Translations under genes and position numbers: made by a program | Notes under the pieces: generated by a model | Databases searched by the model: none | What the model was told of the DNA's origin: nothing | Seen by the model: only the letters and a program-made list of their open reading frames with translations | Shown: one piece after another, positions 1 through 6,298 of the stretch | How positions within the stretch are numbered: the stretch's first letter is position 1 | How the letters are laid out: every line of letters starts with the position of its first letter | Assembly: GCF_015062905.1 (NCBI RefSeq) | Contig: NZ_SUTK01000056.1 | Span: 1-8,944 of the forward strand | Direction: 5' to 3' | DNA length: 8,944 nucleotides | Source: Methanobrevibacter thaueri | GTDB taxonomy: Archaea; Methanobacteriota; Methanobacteria; Methanobacteriales; Methanobacteriaceae

Positions 1-1
1 G

Positions 2-2113
2 ACTCTGGAAAAGACTGATGACCTTGAAAAGACATTGTCTGTTTTGGATCCACACTTTGACCCTTTAAAAAACAGGAAACTGACACTCTTTGACAAGACC
101 CGAAAGTCAAAGCACATAATACCTCCCGTTGACATGAAAAGGCTCAAGATACCTAGGGAATTCAAGGAAGTTCTCTTGGACTCCGGAAACACCAAATTGC
201 TGCCGGTCCAGTATCTTGCCATCAAGGAGGGGCTATTGAAGGGAGAAGACCTATTGGTTGTCAGCGCAACAGGTTCTGGAAAGACCCTGGTGGGTGAGCT
301 TGCAGGCATCACCCAGGCATTGGAAGGAAAGAAATTCGTTTTCCTCACACCATTGGTTGCCCTTGCAAACCAGAAATATCGTGATTTCAAAAAGAAATAT
401 TCCAAATTGGGCTTAAAGGTTGCCATCAAGGTTGGAAGAAATCGTGTAAAGGCAAAAGGCGAGCTGAACCTGCCTGATTCCGATGTATCAAAGGCGGACA
501 TTGTGGTTGCAACCTATGAGGGAATCGATTACCTGCTGAGAAACGGCAACTCCGCCAGCCTGTCAAACCTTGGGGTGGTGTTGATAGATGAGATTCACAT
601 GATTGATGATGAGGACCGAGGAACACGCCTGAACGGTCTGATTAAAAGAATAAAGCATCTATATCCTAAAACTCAGGTTATAGGATTGTCTGCAACAGTC
701 AAAAACCCAGAATTTCTGGCCGATGAATTCAACATGAAGCTGGTGGAATACTCAGAGCGTCCTGTTCCTCTGGAAAGGCATCTGGTTTATGTGAGAAACG
801 AAGCCCAGAAAAGGCACATAATGCAGAGGCTTGTCAAAAGGGAATTCAACACCAAATCCAAAAAGGGATTCCGTGGCCAGACAATCATTTTTACAAATTC
901 AAGGCGAAAGACCCATCAGATTGCCAACTTTTTAAGCAACAAGCATATCAATGCCCATGCATATCATGCGGGTCTGTCCTATTATAAGAAGGAAAAGATA
1001 GAAAAGGACTTTGACAAGGGAAAGATTTCCTGTGTCGTTACAACAGCAGCCCTTGCTGCAGGTGTGGACTTTCCTGCTTCACAGGTAATATTCGACTCTC
1101 TGGTGATGGGAAACAAATGGATCAATCCGAATGAGTTTGCCCAAATGCTCGGACGTGCCGGAAGGCCGTCCTATCATGACCGGGGTATAGTGTATCTCCT
1201 TCCAGAGGTCGGCAATGACTTTGCGGGTGAATCCGAGGAGGCCATGGCATTGGACCTTCTTGAAAGCAACAGCGATGATGTATACATTGAATATGATGAG
1301 GAATCCTCATACGAGCAGATTCTTGCCGATATCTCCTCGACTTCCATCCAATCCACCAATGAACTGAATAAATTCTACAAAAATATAGATGTCCCTATAA
1401 GCATCAAGATTGCAGTTGATGAGATGGAGGATTTGGGATTGATAAACCGTGTGGCCAATAAGCTTGAAGTCACCAAGTATGGAAGGGCAACATCCGTTTC
1501 ATTTTTATCAATTGACGAAGCGGAATTCATCAAAAATACGTTGAATGACAGGAATTATCTGATGCATTATGTCGGCCATTCCCCGATGTACAAGAAAAAG
1601 GAAAAGTACGACAAGCTGAAAGTCCTGATTTTGGCCATGGCAATGGATTTGGAAATGTTTGAAAACGCGTATCTCTCAAGCGTTATTCACAACCAAATTG
1701 CAAACGCACTTAAAATCAAGTTCTCCACAAGGCTCTTTGCCGAATCCACATTGGACATCATATCATCAGGAGAGGCCATCGGCAAGCTTGACAAGAAATT
1801 TCAGGATGCCATGATTGCCCTTCAGACCGATTTCATGCAGTGCAGGTGTCAGGACAGGCCGTTCTGTAGCTGTATGCAGAGGGGAATTTCGGAAGTCATA
1901 GTCCATGAAAGGCTAAAGGGCAAGGACCCTCAGGATATTTCAAACAAGCTGTTCAGAAAGTATCAGATACAGGTCTATCCGGGTGACATTTTCTCCTGGC
2001 TGGATAATTTCGTCAAGAATTTGGATGCAATCAAAAGAATTGCCAAAGCTTATAATAAGAATAATATAGTTAAAAAAACAAACTTTTTAATCAAGAAAAT
2101 AGAAAATGGGTGA
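2..2113 (+). CDS. Ski2/Hel308-like archaeal DExH-box helicase (5' truncated)
   Basis: Superfamily 2 ATP-dependent nucleic-acid helicase, presumably cytoplasmic. The frame is open to the window edge, so the gene starts upstream; a TTG at 35 is in frame but has no evident ribosome site and is probably internal. Numbering from that TTG (692 residues): Walker A SATGSGKT at 77-84, a Ski2-like motif Ia (PLVALANQK, 106-114), DEIH Walker B at 185-188, SAT motif III at 219-221, a RecA2 motif FTNSRR at 286-291, AAGVDFP at 341-347 and motif VI QMLGRAGRP at 370-378. RPVPL and GLSAT resemble Hel308/Ski2 relatives. After the RecA domains there is a helical region, then a cysteine cluster (C603, C605, C611, C613) and a YPGD-FSWLD segment, which I recall from archaeal helicases carrying DUF5814; that name is from memory. 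It is first in a tight cluster with a HerA-like ATPase, suggesting DNA repair or processing, though an RNA role is possible. Helicase assignment is firm; substrate is unknown. Confidence 0.93.
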   Translation, partial: TLEKTDDLEKTLSVLDPHFDPLKNRKLTLFDKTRKSKHIIPPVDMKRLKIPREFKEVLLDSGNTKLLPVQYLAIKEGLLKGEDLLVVSATGSGKTLVGELAGITQALEGKKFVFLTPLVALANQKYRDFKKKYSKLGLKVAIKVGRNRVKAKGELNLPDSDVSKADIVVATYEGIDYLLRNGNSASLSNLGVVLIDEIHMIDDEDRGTRLNGLIKRIKHLYPKTQVIGLSATVKNPEFLADEFNMKLVEYSERPVPLERHLVYVRNEAQKRHIMQRLVKREFNTKSKKGFRGQTIIFTNSRRKTHQIANFLSNKHINAHAYHAGLSYYKKEKIEKDFDKGKISCVVTTAALAAGVDFPASQVIFDSLVMGNKWINPNEFAQMLGRAGRPSYHDRGIVYLLPEVGNDFAGESEEAMALDLLESNSDDVYIEYDEESSYEQILADISSTSIQSTNELNKFYKNIDVPISIKIAVDEMEDLGLINRVANKLEVTKYGRATSVSFLSIDEAEFIKNTLNDRNYLMHYVGHSPMYKKKEKYDKLKVLILAMAMDLEMFENAYLSSVIHNQIANALKIKFSTRLFAESTLDIISSGEAIGKLDKKFQDAMIALQTDFMQCRCQDRPFCSCMQRGISEVIVHERLKGKDPQDISNKLFRKYQIQVYPGDIFSWLDNFVKNLDAIKRIAKAYNKNNIVKKTNFLIKKIENG
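2108..2113 (+). promoter_or_regulatory. Shine-Dalgarno overlapping the helicase stop codon
   Basis: GGGTGA contains GGTGA, a match to the archaeal 16S 3' end, and its last three bases are the helicase TGA stop. It lies 6 bases before the ATG at 2120. This settles the start of the HerA-like gene and suggests translational coupling between the two genes. Confidence 0.7.
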
Positions 2114-2119
2114 AAATGC

Positions 2120-3706
2120 ATGTATGCGGAAGATAAAATATTAATCGGATGTAATGAAAATACTGACGTGTTTTTATTGCCGAAGCTTGCCAACCGTCAC
2201 GGTTTGATAGCTGGAGCAACTGGTACAGGTAAGACCGTTACCTTGAAGGTCATGGCAGAATCCTTTTCGGATTTGGGAGTTCCAGTATTTCTGGCGGATA
2301 TGAAAGGGGACATTTCAGGCCTTGCAAAGGTCGGTTCCGACAATGATTTCATAACCAACAACAGGCAAAAATACGGCCTTGATGAAAAGGGATTCAATTT
2401 CAAGCAATATCCCGTTGAGTTCTGGGATCTTTTCGGACAGAAAGGACTTCCGATAAGGGTAACATTATCAGAAATGGGTCCTGTATTGCTTGCAAAAATC
2501 CTGAACCTGTCTGAGGCACAATCCGGCGTATTGAACATTGTCTTCAGGGTTGCTGATGAACATTCACTTCCAATCATTGATTTGAAGGACCTGAAATCCA
2601 TGATAAACTATGTTGTTGAAAACAAGGGTCAGTTTGAAAGTGAATACGGCGCAATCGCTGACAAGTCAGCCAACACTATCTTAAGAAGCCTCATTGCACT
2701 TGAAGACCAGGGCGGAAACGATTTCTTCGGAGAGCCTGCACTTGAACTTAACGATTTTATGCAGCTTGATGACAATGGCAAAGGTGTCATCAACATTTTG
2801 GACGCTCAAAAATTGTCCCTGTCTCCTGAAATCTACTCAACATTCCTGCTTTGGATGCTGTCCACATTATTTGAAACATTGCCTGAAGTCGGTGATATGG
2901 ACAAGCCTAAATTCGTATTCTTCTTTGATGAAGCGCATCTTCTGTTTGATGACATGACACCTGAATTCGGCAAGAAAATCGAGCAGATAGTAAGGCTGAT
3001 AAGGTCAAAAGGTGTAGGATTGTATTTCATCTCACAATCTCCTGCAGACATTCCGGACGATATACTTGCCCAATTGGGTAATAGGGTCCAGCATGCACTT
3101 CACGCATACACTCCAAAAGACCAGAAAGCGGTAAAAGTGGCTGCAGAAACATTCAGGGCAAACCCTGACTTCGACACTGCTGAAGTAATTTCCAATCTGG
3201 GAATCGGTCAGGCCCTGGTATCAACCCTCGATGAAAAGGGTGTGCCAAGTGTTGTTGAACAGGTTGACATTGTGCCTCCGCAAAGCCACATCGGAGCAAT
3301 TGAAGATGAATTGAGGGCTCAACTGATTGACATTTCAACATTGAAGGGAAAATACGCTCAGACAATTGACAGAGAGTCCGCTTATGAGAAACTCTTAACC
3401 AAAATTGATGAAAATCCGAATATTGAAAGTGAAGTTGCTCCTGAAGTCCTTGAAGAGGTTAAGGTACAGGCACCTCCTGAACCTGTTGAAGAGGAACCTG
3501 AACCAGCTCCACAGCCTGGAGCCGCAGATGTTCTTGGCGGCATCCTCGGAACCGTTTTAGGCGGACAGACTCAGGCAAGTGGAAAACGTACCAAAAAGTC
3601 ATCCACCCAAAGGATGGTTGAAAAGGCCGCAACACAGGCTGCAAACACTGCTGCCCGTGAGGTTACAAAAGGAATCATGAGAGGATTGTTCGGACAGATG
3701 AAGTAG
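2120..3706 (+). CDS. HerA_C/DUF853-family (YjgR-like) P-loop ATPase
   Basis: A 528-residue FtsK/HerA-superfamily ATPase of the HerA_C (formerly DUF853) type, the group of E. coli YjgR. Visible motifs: Walker A GATGTGKT at 32-39, the strand LADMKGDISGL at 58-68, Walker B with DEAH at 270-273, a sensor-like SQSPADIP at 305-312 and the family-typical LGNRVQHALHAYTPKDQ at 319-335. A Pro/Glu-rich linker (about 433-466) leads to a small basic, Ala-rich tail (about 488-528), a layout I associate with bacterial DUF853 proteins. HerA relatives are hexameric DNA translocases, but the role of this subfamily is not established. There is no signal peptide or membrane segment. The start at 2120 follows a good Shine-Dalgarno; ATGs at 2116 and 2124 lie in other frames and stop after six codons. 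It sits 6 bases after the helicase and 8 before the next gene, so co-transcription is likely. No NurA-type nuclease is adjacent on the same strand. Ancient bacterial acquisition is possible but not shown. Confidence 0.92.
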   Translation: MYAEDKILIGCNENTDVFLLPKLANRHGLIAGATGTGKTVTLKVMAESFSDLGVPVFLADMKGDISGLAKVGSDNDFITNNRQKYGLDEKGFNFKQYPVEFWDLFGQKGLPIRVTLSEMGPVLLAKILNLSEAQSGVLNIVFRVADEHSLPIIDLKDLKSMINYVVENKGQFESEYGAIADKSANTILRSLIALEDQGGNDFFGEPALELNDFMQLDDNGKGVINILDAQKLSLSPEIYSTFLLWMLSTLFETLPEVGDMDKPKFVFFFDEAHLLFDDMTPEFGKKIEQIVRLIRSKGVGLYFISQSPADIPDDILAQLGNRVQHALHAYTPKDQKAVKVAAETFRANPDFDTAEVISNLGIGQALVSTLDEKGVPSVVEQVDIVPPQSHIGAIEDELRAQLIDISTLKGKYAQTIDRESAYEKLLTKIDENPNIESEVAPEVLEEVKVQAPPEPVEEEPEPAPQPGAADVLGGILGTVLGGQTQASGKRTKKSSTQRMVEKAATQAANTAAREVTKGIMRGLFGQMK

Positions 3707-3714
3707 GCGATTAG

Positions 3715-4206
3715 ATGGCACATCCACACAAAGACGCGATAGCTAAGATGCCTCCTTCAGCATTGATAGGAATCATTGAAGAGTCAAAGATGACCTATGT
3801 TCGTGAGAACCTGTCCATCTTTTTGCATGAAAGCCAAATCAAACTCTTGAAGCAGGTCAAAAAGCACGAAAAGCCCCATCACAAAAGGATTAGGGTAAAA
3901 CAGTTTGAAAGGGCCAAAAAGGATGATTTGTTCAATCTTCATTTGGGCCTGTATCTGAAGAAATATCAAAAGCTTGAAAAGCTGGGCTTGATTGAAATAG
4001 ACCTGCAGCCTGACAGCGGATTGGAATATGACTGCAAATTGACATCAAAGGGAACTGAAACTCTTGATGAAATCACCTCCCTTGAAAAAGAGTGGGAAGG
4101 TGTTGTCGGCATTGATGATGATGACAGGGAGACCCTTAAGAAATTGGCCCTTGATTCATTTGAAATCTCATACAGACACAAGAAAAAACGGGGATTTATA
4201 TTTTAA
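3715..4206 (+). CDS. 163-aa hypothetical protein, last gene of helicase/HerA cluster
   Basis: I do not recognise this family. The product is 163 residues, highly charged and lysine-rich, with no signal peptide, membrane helix or cysteine cluster (one Cys only). Residues about 35-70 form a basic helix-rich segment (many K, H and R). Residues about 75-135 read as two helices, a short strand pair near EYDCKLTSKG (104-113) and a further helix, a pattern that could be a winged helix-turn-helix; this is only a resemblance. The C-terminus is a basic tail ending KKKRGFIF. It begins 8 bases after the HerA-like gene. Upstream AGGCGAT (3705-3711) is one mismatch from the ideal Shine-Dalgarno but only 3 bases from the ATG, so initiation may rely on coupling. 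Its last 11 bases overlap the end of the convergent GIY-YIG gene. A nucleic-acid-binding partner for the helicase or ATPase is a guess from context. Confidence 0.8.
   Translation: MAHPHKDAIAKMPPSALIGIIEESKMTYVRENLSIFLHESQIKLLKQVKKHEKPHHKRIRVKQFERAKKDDLFNLHLGLYLKKYQKLEKLGLIEIDLQPDSGLEYDCKLTSKGTETLDEITSLEKEWEGVVGIDDDDRETLKKLALDSFEISYRHKKKRGFIF
4183..4188 (-). terminator. Oligo-U tract after the GIY-YIG gene, inside the opposing gene
   Basis: Six A on the + strand give six U in the minus-strand transcript, starting 8 bases after that gene's stop codon. Archaeal RNA polymerase terminates mainly at oligo-U tracts, so this is a plausible end site. It lies within the lysine codons near the end of the opposing 163-aa gene. 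Confidence 0.4.
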
Positions 4207-4615
4207 AGTATTTAAATTCCATGGCTATTGAATCATATGCATTTTCAACGCATTCAATAGCTTCATTTCTATTTTTAAAATAATACAGATGGCTTTCACA
4301 GTCACAATCGGAGCACCCGAATCCTGTCACTCCATTTGCATTTGAGGAGATGTGTTCGGACAGTTCGCATTCCACCTTTCTATTTGATACATTGTAGATG
4401 ACATCAGTGACTTCAGCTTTCTTCAACAGATAATCTATGTGCCAGTGGAGCTTTTTTTCACTGCTCAGGTGTCTTTTGATTCTTGATTCAAGATAGTTCA
4501 TTGCAGAGCCCACATAGACATAACATCCCTTTTCAAAGTCGATCTTTCCAAGCTTTCCGATTTTGATTTTCGATGAATTGTCCAAATTTATTATCAAACA
4601 GTAACATCCCTTCAT
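4196..4615 (-). CDS. GIY-YIG/DUF123-type nuclease-like protein
   Basis: A 139-residue stand-alone member of the archaeal GIY-YIG group called DUF123. Near the start, GCY (3-5) matches GIY and YVGSAM (34-39) matches YIG. Conserved family positions follow: R45 in RIKRH, HWHIDYLL at 57-64, E83 in VECEL, and a Cys group FGCSDCDC with C101, C104 and C106 before a SHLYYF strand. Family lengths are usually about 130-150, so this looks complete. GIY-YIG domains cut DNA in UvrC and homing endonucleases, but DUF123 proteins are, as far as I know, not well characterised, and the Cys group could bind metal. Translation starts after GAGGA (on the minus strand, 4622-4626), well spaced from the ATG. A minus-strand AT-rich element around 4654-4663 could be its TATA box. 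It converges on the helicase/HerA cluster with an 11-bp overlap and diverges from the DUF371 gene. No sign of truncation. Confidence 0.87.
   Translation of the reverse strand: MKGCYCLIINLDNSSKIKIGKLGKIDFEKGCYVYVGSAMNYLESRIKRHLSSEKKLHWHIDYLLKKAEVTDVIYNVSNRKVECELSEHISSNANGVTGFGCSDCDCESHLYYFKNRNEAIECVENAYDSIAMEFKYFKI
4224..4261 (+). terminator. Perfect 10-bp inverted repeat with T-rich follow-up
   Basis: GCTATTGAAT (4224-4233) and ATTCAATAGC (4252-4261) are exact reverse complements around an 18-base loop. T-rich DNA (4262-4276, ending TTTTT) follows on the + strand. It begins 18 bases after the stop of the upstream + strand cluster, so it could end or stabilise that transcript. It also lies in the coding 3' end of the GIY-YIG gene, so chance or codon constraint cannot be excluded. 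Confidence 0.4.
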
Positions 4616-4766
4616 CTTAATTCCTCATTTATTTTGGTACTATCTATAATCTTGAAAATATGCTTTCAGATTTTACTCTAATTTTTAAGGCTATTAAAAT
4701 TATCGTCCCTATCTTAAATTAAAAGCAATCAAAAATTATATTAGTTTTTGAGTCTAAAGTATATTC
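4616..4766. promoter_or_regulatory. Divergent intergenic region with DUF371 core promoter
   Basis: About 150 bases of AT-rich DNA separate the GIY-YIG gene (leftward) from the DUF371 gene (rightward). On the + strand, AAAAATTATATTAG (4731-4744) looks like an archaeal BRE/TATA element. A start about 26 bases downstream would fall at roughly 4762-4767, at or just before the ATG. No Shine-Dalgarno precedes that ATG, so the DUF371 mRNA is probably leaderless. On the - strand the region holds the GIY-YIG ribosome site and a weaker TATA-like element. No open frame or RNA gene was seen. Confidence 0.5.
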
Positions 4767-5180
4767 ATGATTTTCAAACTTACAAGCAAAGGCCATAAGA
4801 ATGTCACATCACTTCACAAATCAACCTTTGAAGTTACAAAGGACATTGAAATTGGCCCGACTGCGGACTGTATTGTAGGAACTTCTGCTGACAAGTCCAT
4901 GTTGAACTTTCCGCAGGAGTTCAAGGATAAAATTGCCAATTCAAATACTAAAATAAGGGTTATTCTTGATACCGAAAACGGCCATGATGAGATAACAGGA
5001 TTTGGCCATGAGGATTTGACTTTAACCCATCCGACGGATATCGTCTGCAGAACAAGCGATTTCACATGCTCCAGGACATTGATGATTAAGGCGGACAAGG
5101 CTGCCAAGGACCTGGACCCTAACCTGATTGAAGATTTAAAAAATGAAAAAATCATGGAAGTCACCATAAAATTATGCTAA
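4767..5180 (+). CDS. DUF371-family protein
   Basis: A 137-residue protein matching the archaeal DUF371 family as I remember it. Conserved blocks in order: GHKNVTSLHKSTFEVTK (9-25), DCIVGTSADK (34-43), GHEDLTLTHPTDIV (80-93), TSDFTCSRTL (96-105) and IKADKAAKDLD (107-117). The invariant-looking His, Asp and Lys residues suggest a binding or catalytic role, but no activity is known to me. It has no membrane segment or signal peptide and is probably cytosolic. The length is normal for the family. It appears to be a single-gene unit with its own promoter and probably leaderless translation, since no ribosome site is present. It is followed by a 10-bp palindrome and a T7 run before the tRNA gene. 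Family assignment is confident; function is unknown. Confidence 0.87.
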   Translation: MIFKLTSKGHKNVTSLHKSTFEVTKDIEIGPTADCIVGTSADKSMLNFPQEFKDKIANSNTKIRVILDTENGHDEITGFGHEDLTLTHPTDIVCRTSDFTCSRTLMIKADKAAKDLDPNLIEDLKNEKIMEVTIKLC

Positions 5181-5203
5181 AAATAGTTAACTATATATAA
5201 GTT

Positions 5204-5224
5204 GAAAAATATATTTTTTTATAA
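5204..5224 (+). promoter_or_regulatory. T7 terminator of DUF371 gene and tRNA-Leu TATA region
   Basis: GAAAAATATAT (5204-5214) is TATA-like and about 27 bases before the tRNA 5' end, allowing a short leader. The T7 run at 5214-5220 is a plausible oligo-U end for the DUF371 transcript. A second AT-rich element, CTATATATAAG (5191-5201), could serve instead. The two functions overlap in one short AT-rich stretch; both are predictions. Confidence 0.4.
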
Positions 5225-5240
5225 CTACTTTTGTTTTTAT

Positions 5241-5327
<87 letters not shown>

Positions 5328-5342
5328 TTTATATAAATTTGC

Positions 5343-5350
5343 TTTTTTTT
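5343..5350 (+). terminator. T8 terminator after tRNA-Leu
   Basis: A run of eight T begins 16 bases after the CCA end, with no stable hairpin before it. This is a typical archaeal oligo-U termination site for a short tRNA transcript. Confidence 0.6.
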
Positions 5351-5385
5351 CAGTTCAGATTTCATTTTAACTAATTTTTCACTAA

Positions 5386-5440
5386 TCTATTTATAATATT
5401 TAAACTAAAAATTATTATTAATATAAACTTATATGGTGAT
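5386..5440 (+). promoter_or_regulatory. Promoter and Shine-Dalgarno of the galU operon
   Basis: CTATTTATAATATTTAAA (5388-5405) contains a TATA-like TTTATAATA about 50 bases before the galU start. Transcription would begin near 5418-5424, leaving a leader of roughly 25 bases. That leader holds GGTGAT (5435-5440), a full match to the archaeal anti-Shine-Dalgarno, 5 bases before the ATG. This is the strongest ribosome site in the window, suggesting good expression of the operon's first gene. Confidence 0.6.
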
Positions 5441-5445
5441 AAATT

Positions 5446-6297
5446 ATGAAAGCTGTAATTCCTGCAGCAGGCTTTGGAACTAGATTTTTGCCTGCTACAA
5501 AAGCGCAACCAAAGGAAATGTTGCCTGTTTATGACAAACCAACTATCCAATATGTTATTGAGGAAGCTGTTGCTTCAGGAATTGATGACATATTAATCGT
5601 TACCGGTAGAAATAAAAGGTCTATTGAAGATCACTTTGACAAATCATTCGAGCTTGAACAGACCCTGCAAAGCGCAGGCAAGGACGACAGATTGAAGCAA
5701 GTCCGCGCAATCACTGATTTGGCAGACATCTGTTATGTAAGGCAAAAGGAGCAAAAAGGTCTCGGAGATGCAATTTACTGTGCTAAAAAGCATATCGGCG
5801 GCGAACCGTTTGCAGTGCTTTTAGGCGATTCAATCACCAAGGGCCCTACTCCATGTACCAAACAGCTGATTGACGTTTATGAAAAGTATGACGCTTCAGC
5901 AATTTCCCTTGAAGAGGTGCCTAAACATAAGGTGGAAAGGTATGGCATTATAAAGGGTACAGAGGTTGAAAACAATGTTTACAATATTGAAAAGCTTGTT
6001 GAAAAGCCATTGGCCCATCAGGCACCGTCCAACCTTGCCATTATGGGAAGGTATGTTCTGACACCGGACATCTTCGATAAGATTGATGAAACCGAACCTG
6101 GTGTTGGCGGTGAAATCCAGCTGACCGATGCACTTCAGAAACTGGATGCAATCTACGGAGTGACATTTGAAGGCAAAACCTACGATATCGGAAACAGGTT
6201 TGAATGGCTCAAAACATCAATAGAGTTCGCAATGGATGATCCTGAATCCAAGGATGACCTGGTCGAATATATGAAAGAAATGATTAGAGAGGCTTAA
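5446..6297 (+). CDS. galU: UTP-glucose-1-phosphate uridylyltransferase
   Basis: A 283-residue cytosolic nucleotidyltransferase making UDP-glucose from UTP and glucose-1-phosphate. The N-terminal nucleotide-binding signature AAGFGTRFLPATKAQPKEML (7-26) is typical of GalU/GtaB, with K23 in the expected position. Further motifs are GLGDAI (105-110), LLGDS (125-129, D128 being the likely metal ligand), VEKP (185-188), GRYVLTP (201-207), GGEIQLTDA (221-229) and YDIGN (246-250). The length fits the family. Compared with the GtaB versions I remember, GLGHAV reads GLGDAI and LGDD reads LGDS, perhaps an archaeal variation. The start follows GGTGAT at good spacing. It is first in a four-gene run with 1-2 base gaps, feeding an SDR nucleotide-sugar enzyme and a glycosyltransferase, which fits surface glycan or glycolipid synthesis. 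A different sugar-1-phosphate or nucleotide preference (dTTP) is possible but less likely. Confidence 0.93.
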   Translation: MKAVIPAAGFGTRFLPATKAQPKEMLPVYDKPTIQYVIEEAVASGIDDILIVTGRNKRSIEDHFDKSFELEQTLQSAGKDDRLKQVRAITDLADICYVRQKEQKGLGDAIYCAKKHIGGEPFAVLLGDSITKGPTPCTKQLIDVYEKYDASAISLEEVPKHKVERYGIIKGTEVENNVYNIEKLVEKPLAHQAPSNLAIMGRYVLTPDIFDKIDETEPGVGGEIQLTDALQKLDAIYGVTFEGKTYDIGNRFEWLKTSIEFAMDDPESKDDLVEYMKEMIREA

Positions 6298-6298
6298 A

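Noticed and set aside
35..37. TTG as the true start of the helicase
   Set aside because: The frame is open upstream to the window edge with no ribosome site near the TTG, so the gene most likely begins outside the window.
2197..2601. Antisense 134-codon open frame within the HerA-like gene
   Set aside because: Its sequence resembles no family, lacks a ribosome site and mirrors a strongly supported gene on the + strand.
2..4615. HerA-based antiphage system with the GIY-YIG gene as effector
   Set aside because: The GIY-YIG gene is on the opposite strand with its own ribosome site and belongs to a family I recall as widespread in archaea; there is no mobile context or defence-specific domain.
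4814..5167. Antisense 117-codon open frame within DUF371
   Set aside because: It shadows the conserved DUF371 coding frame and has no independent motif or promoter.
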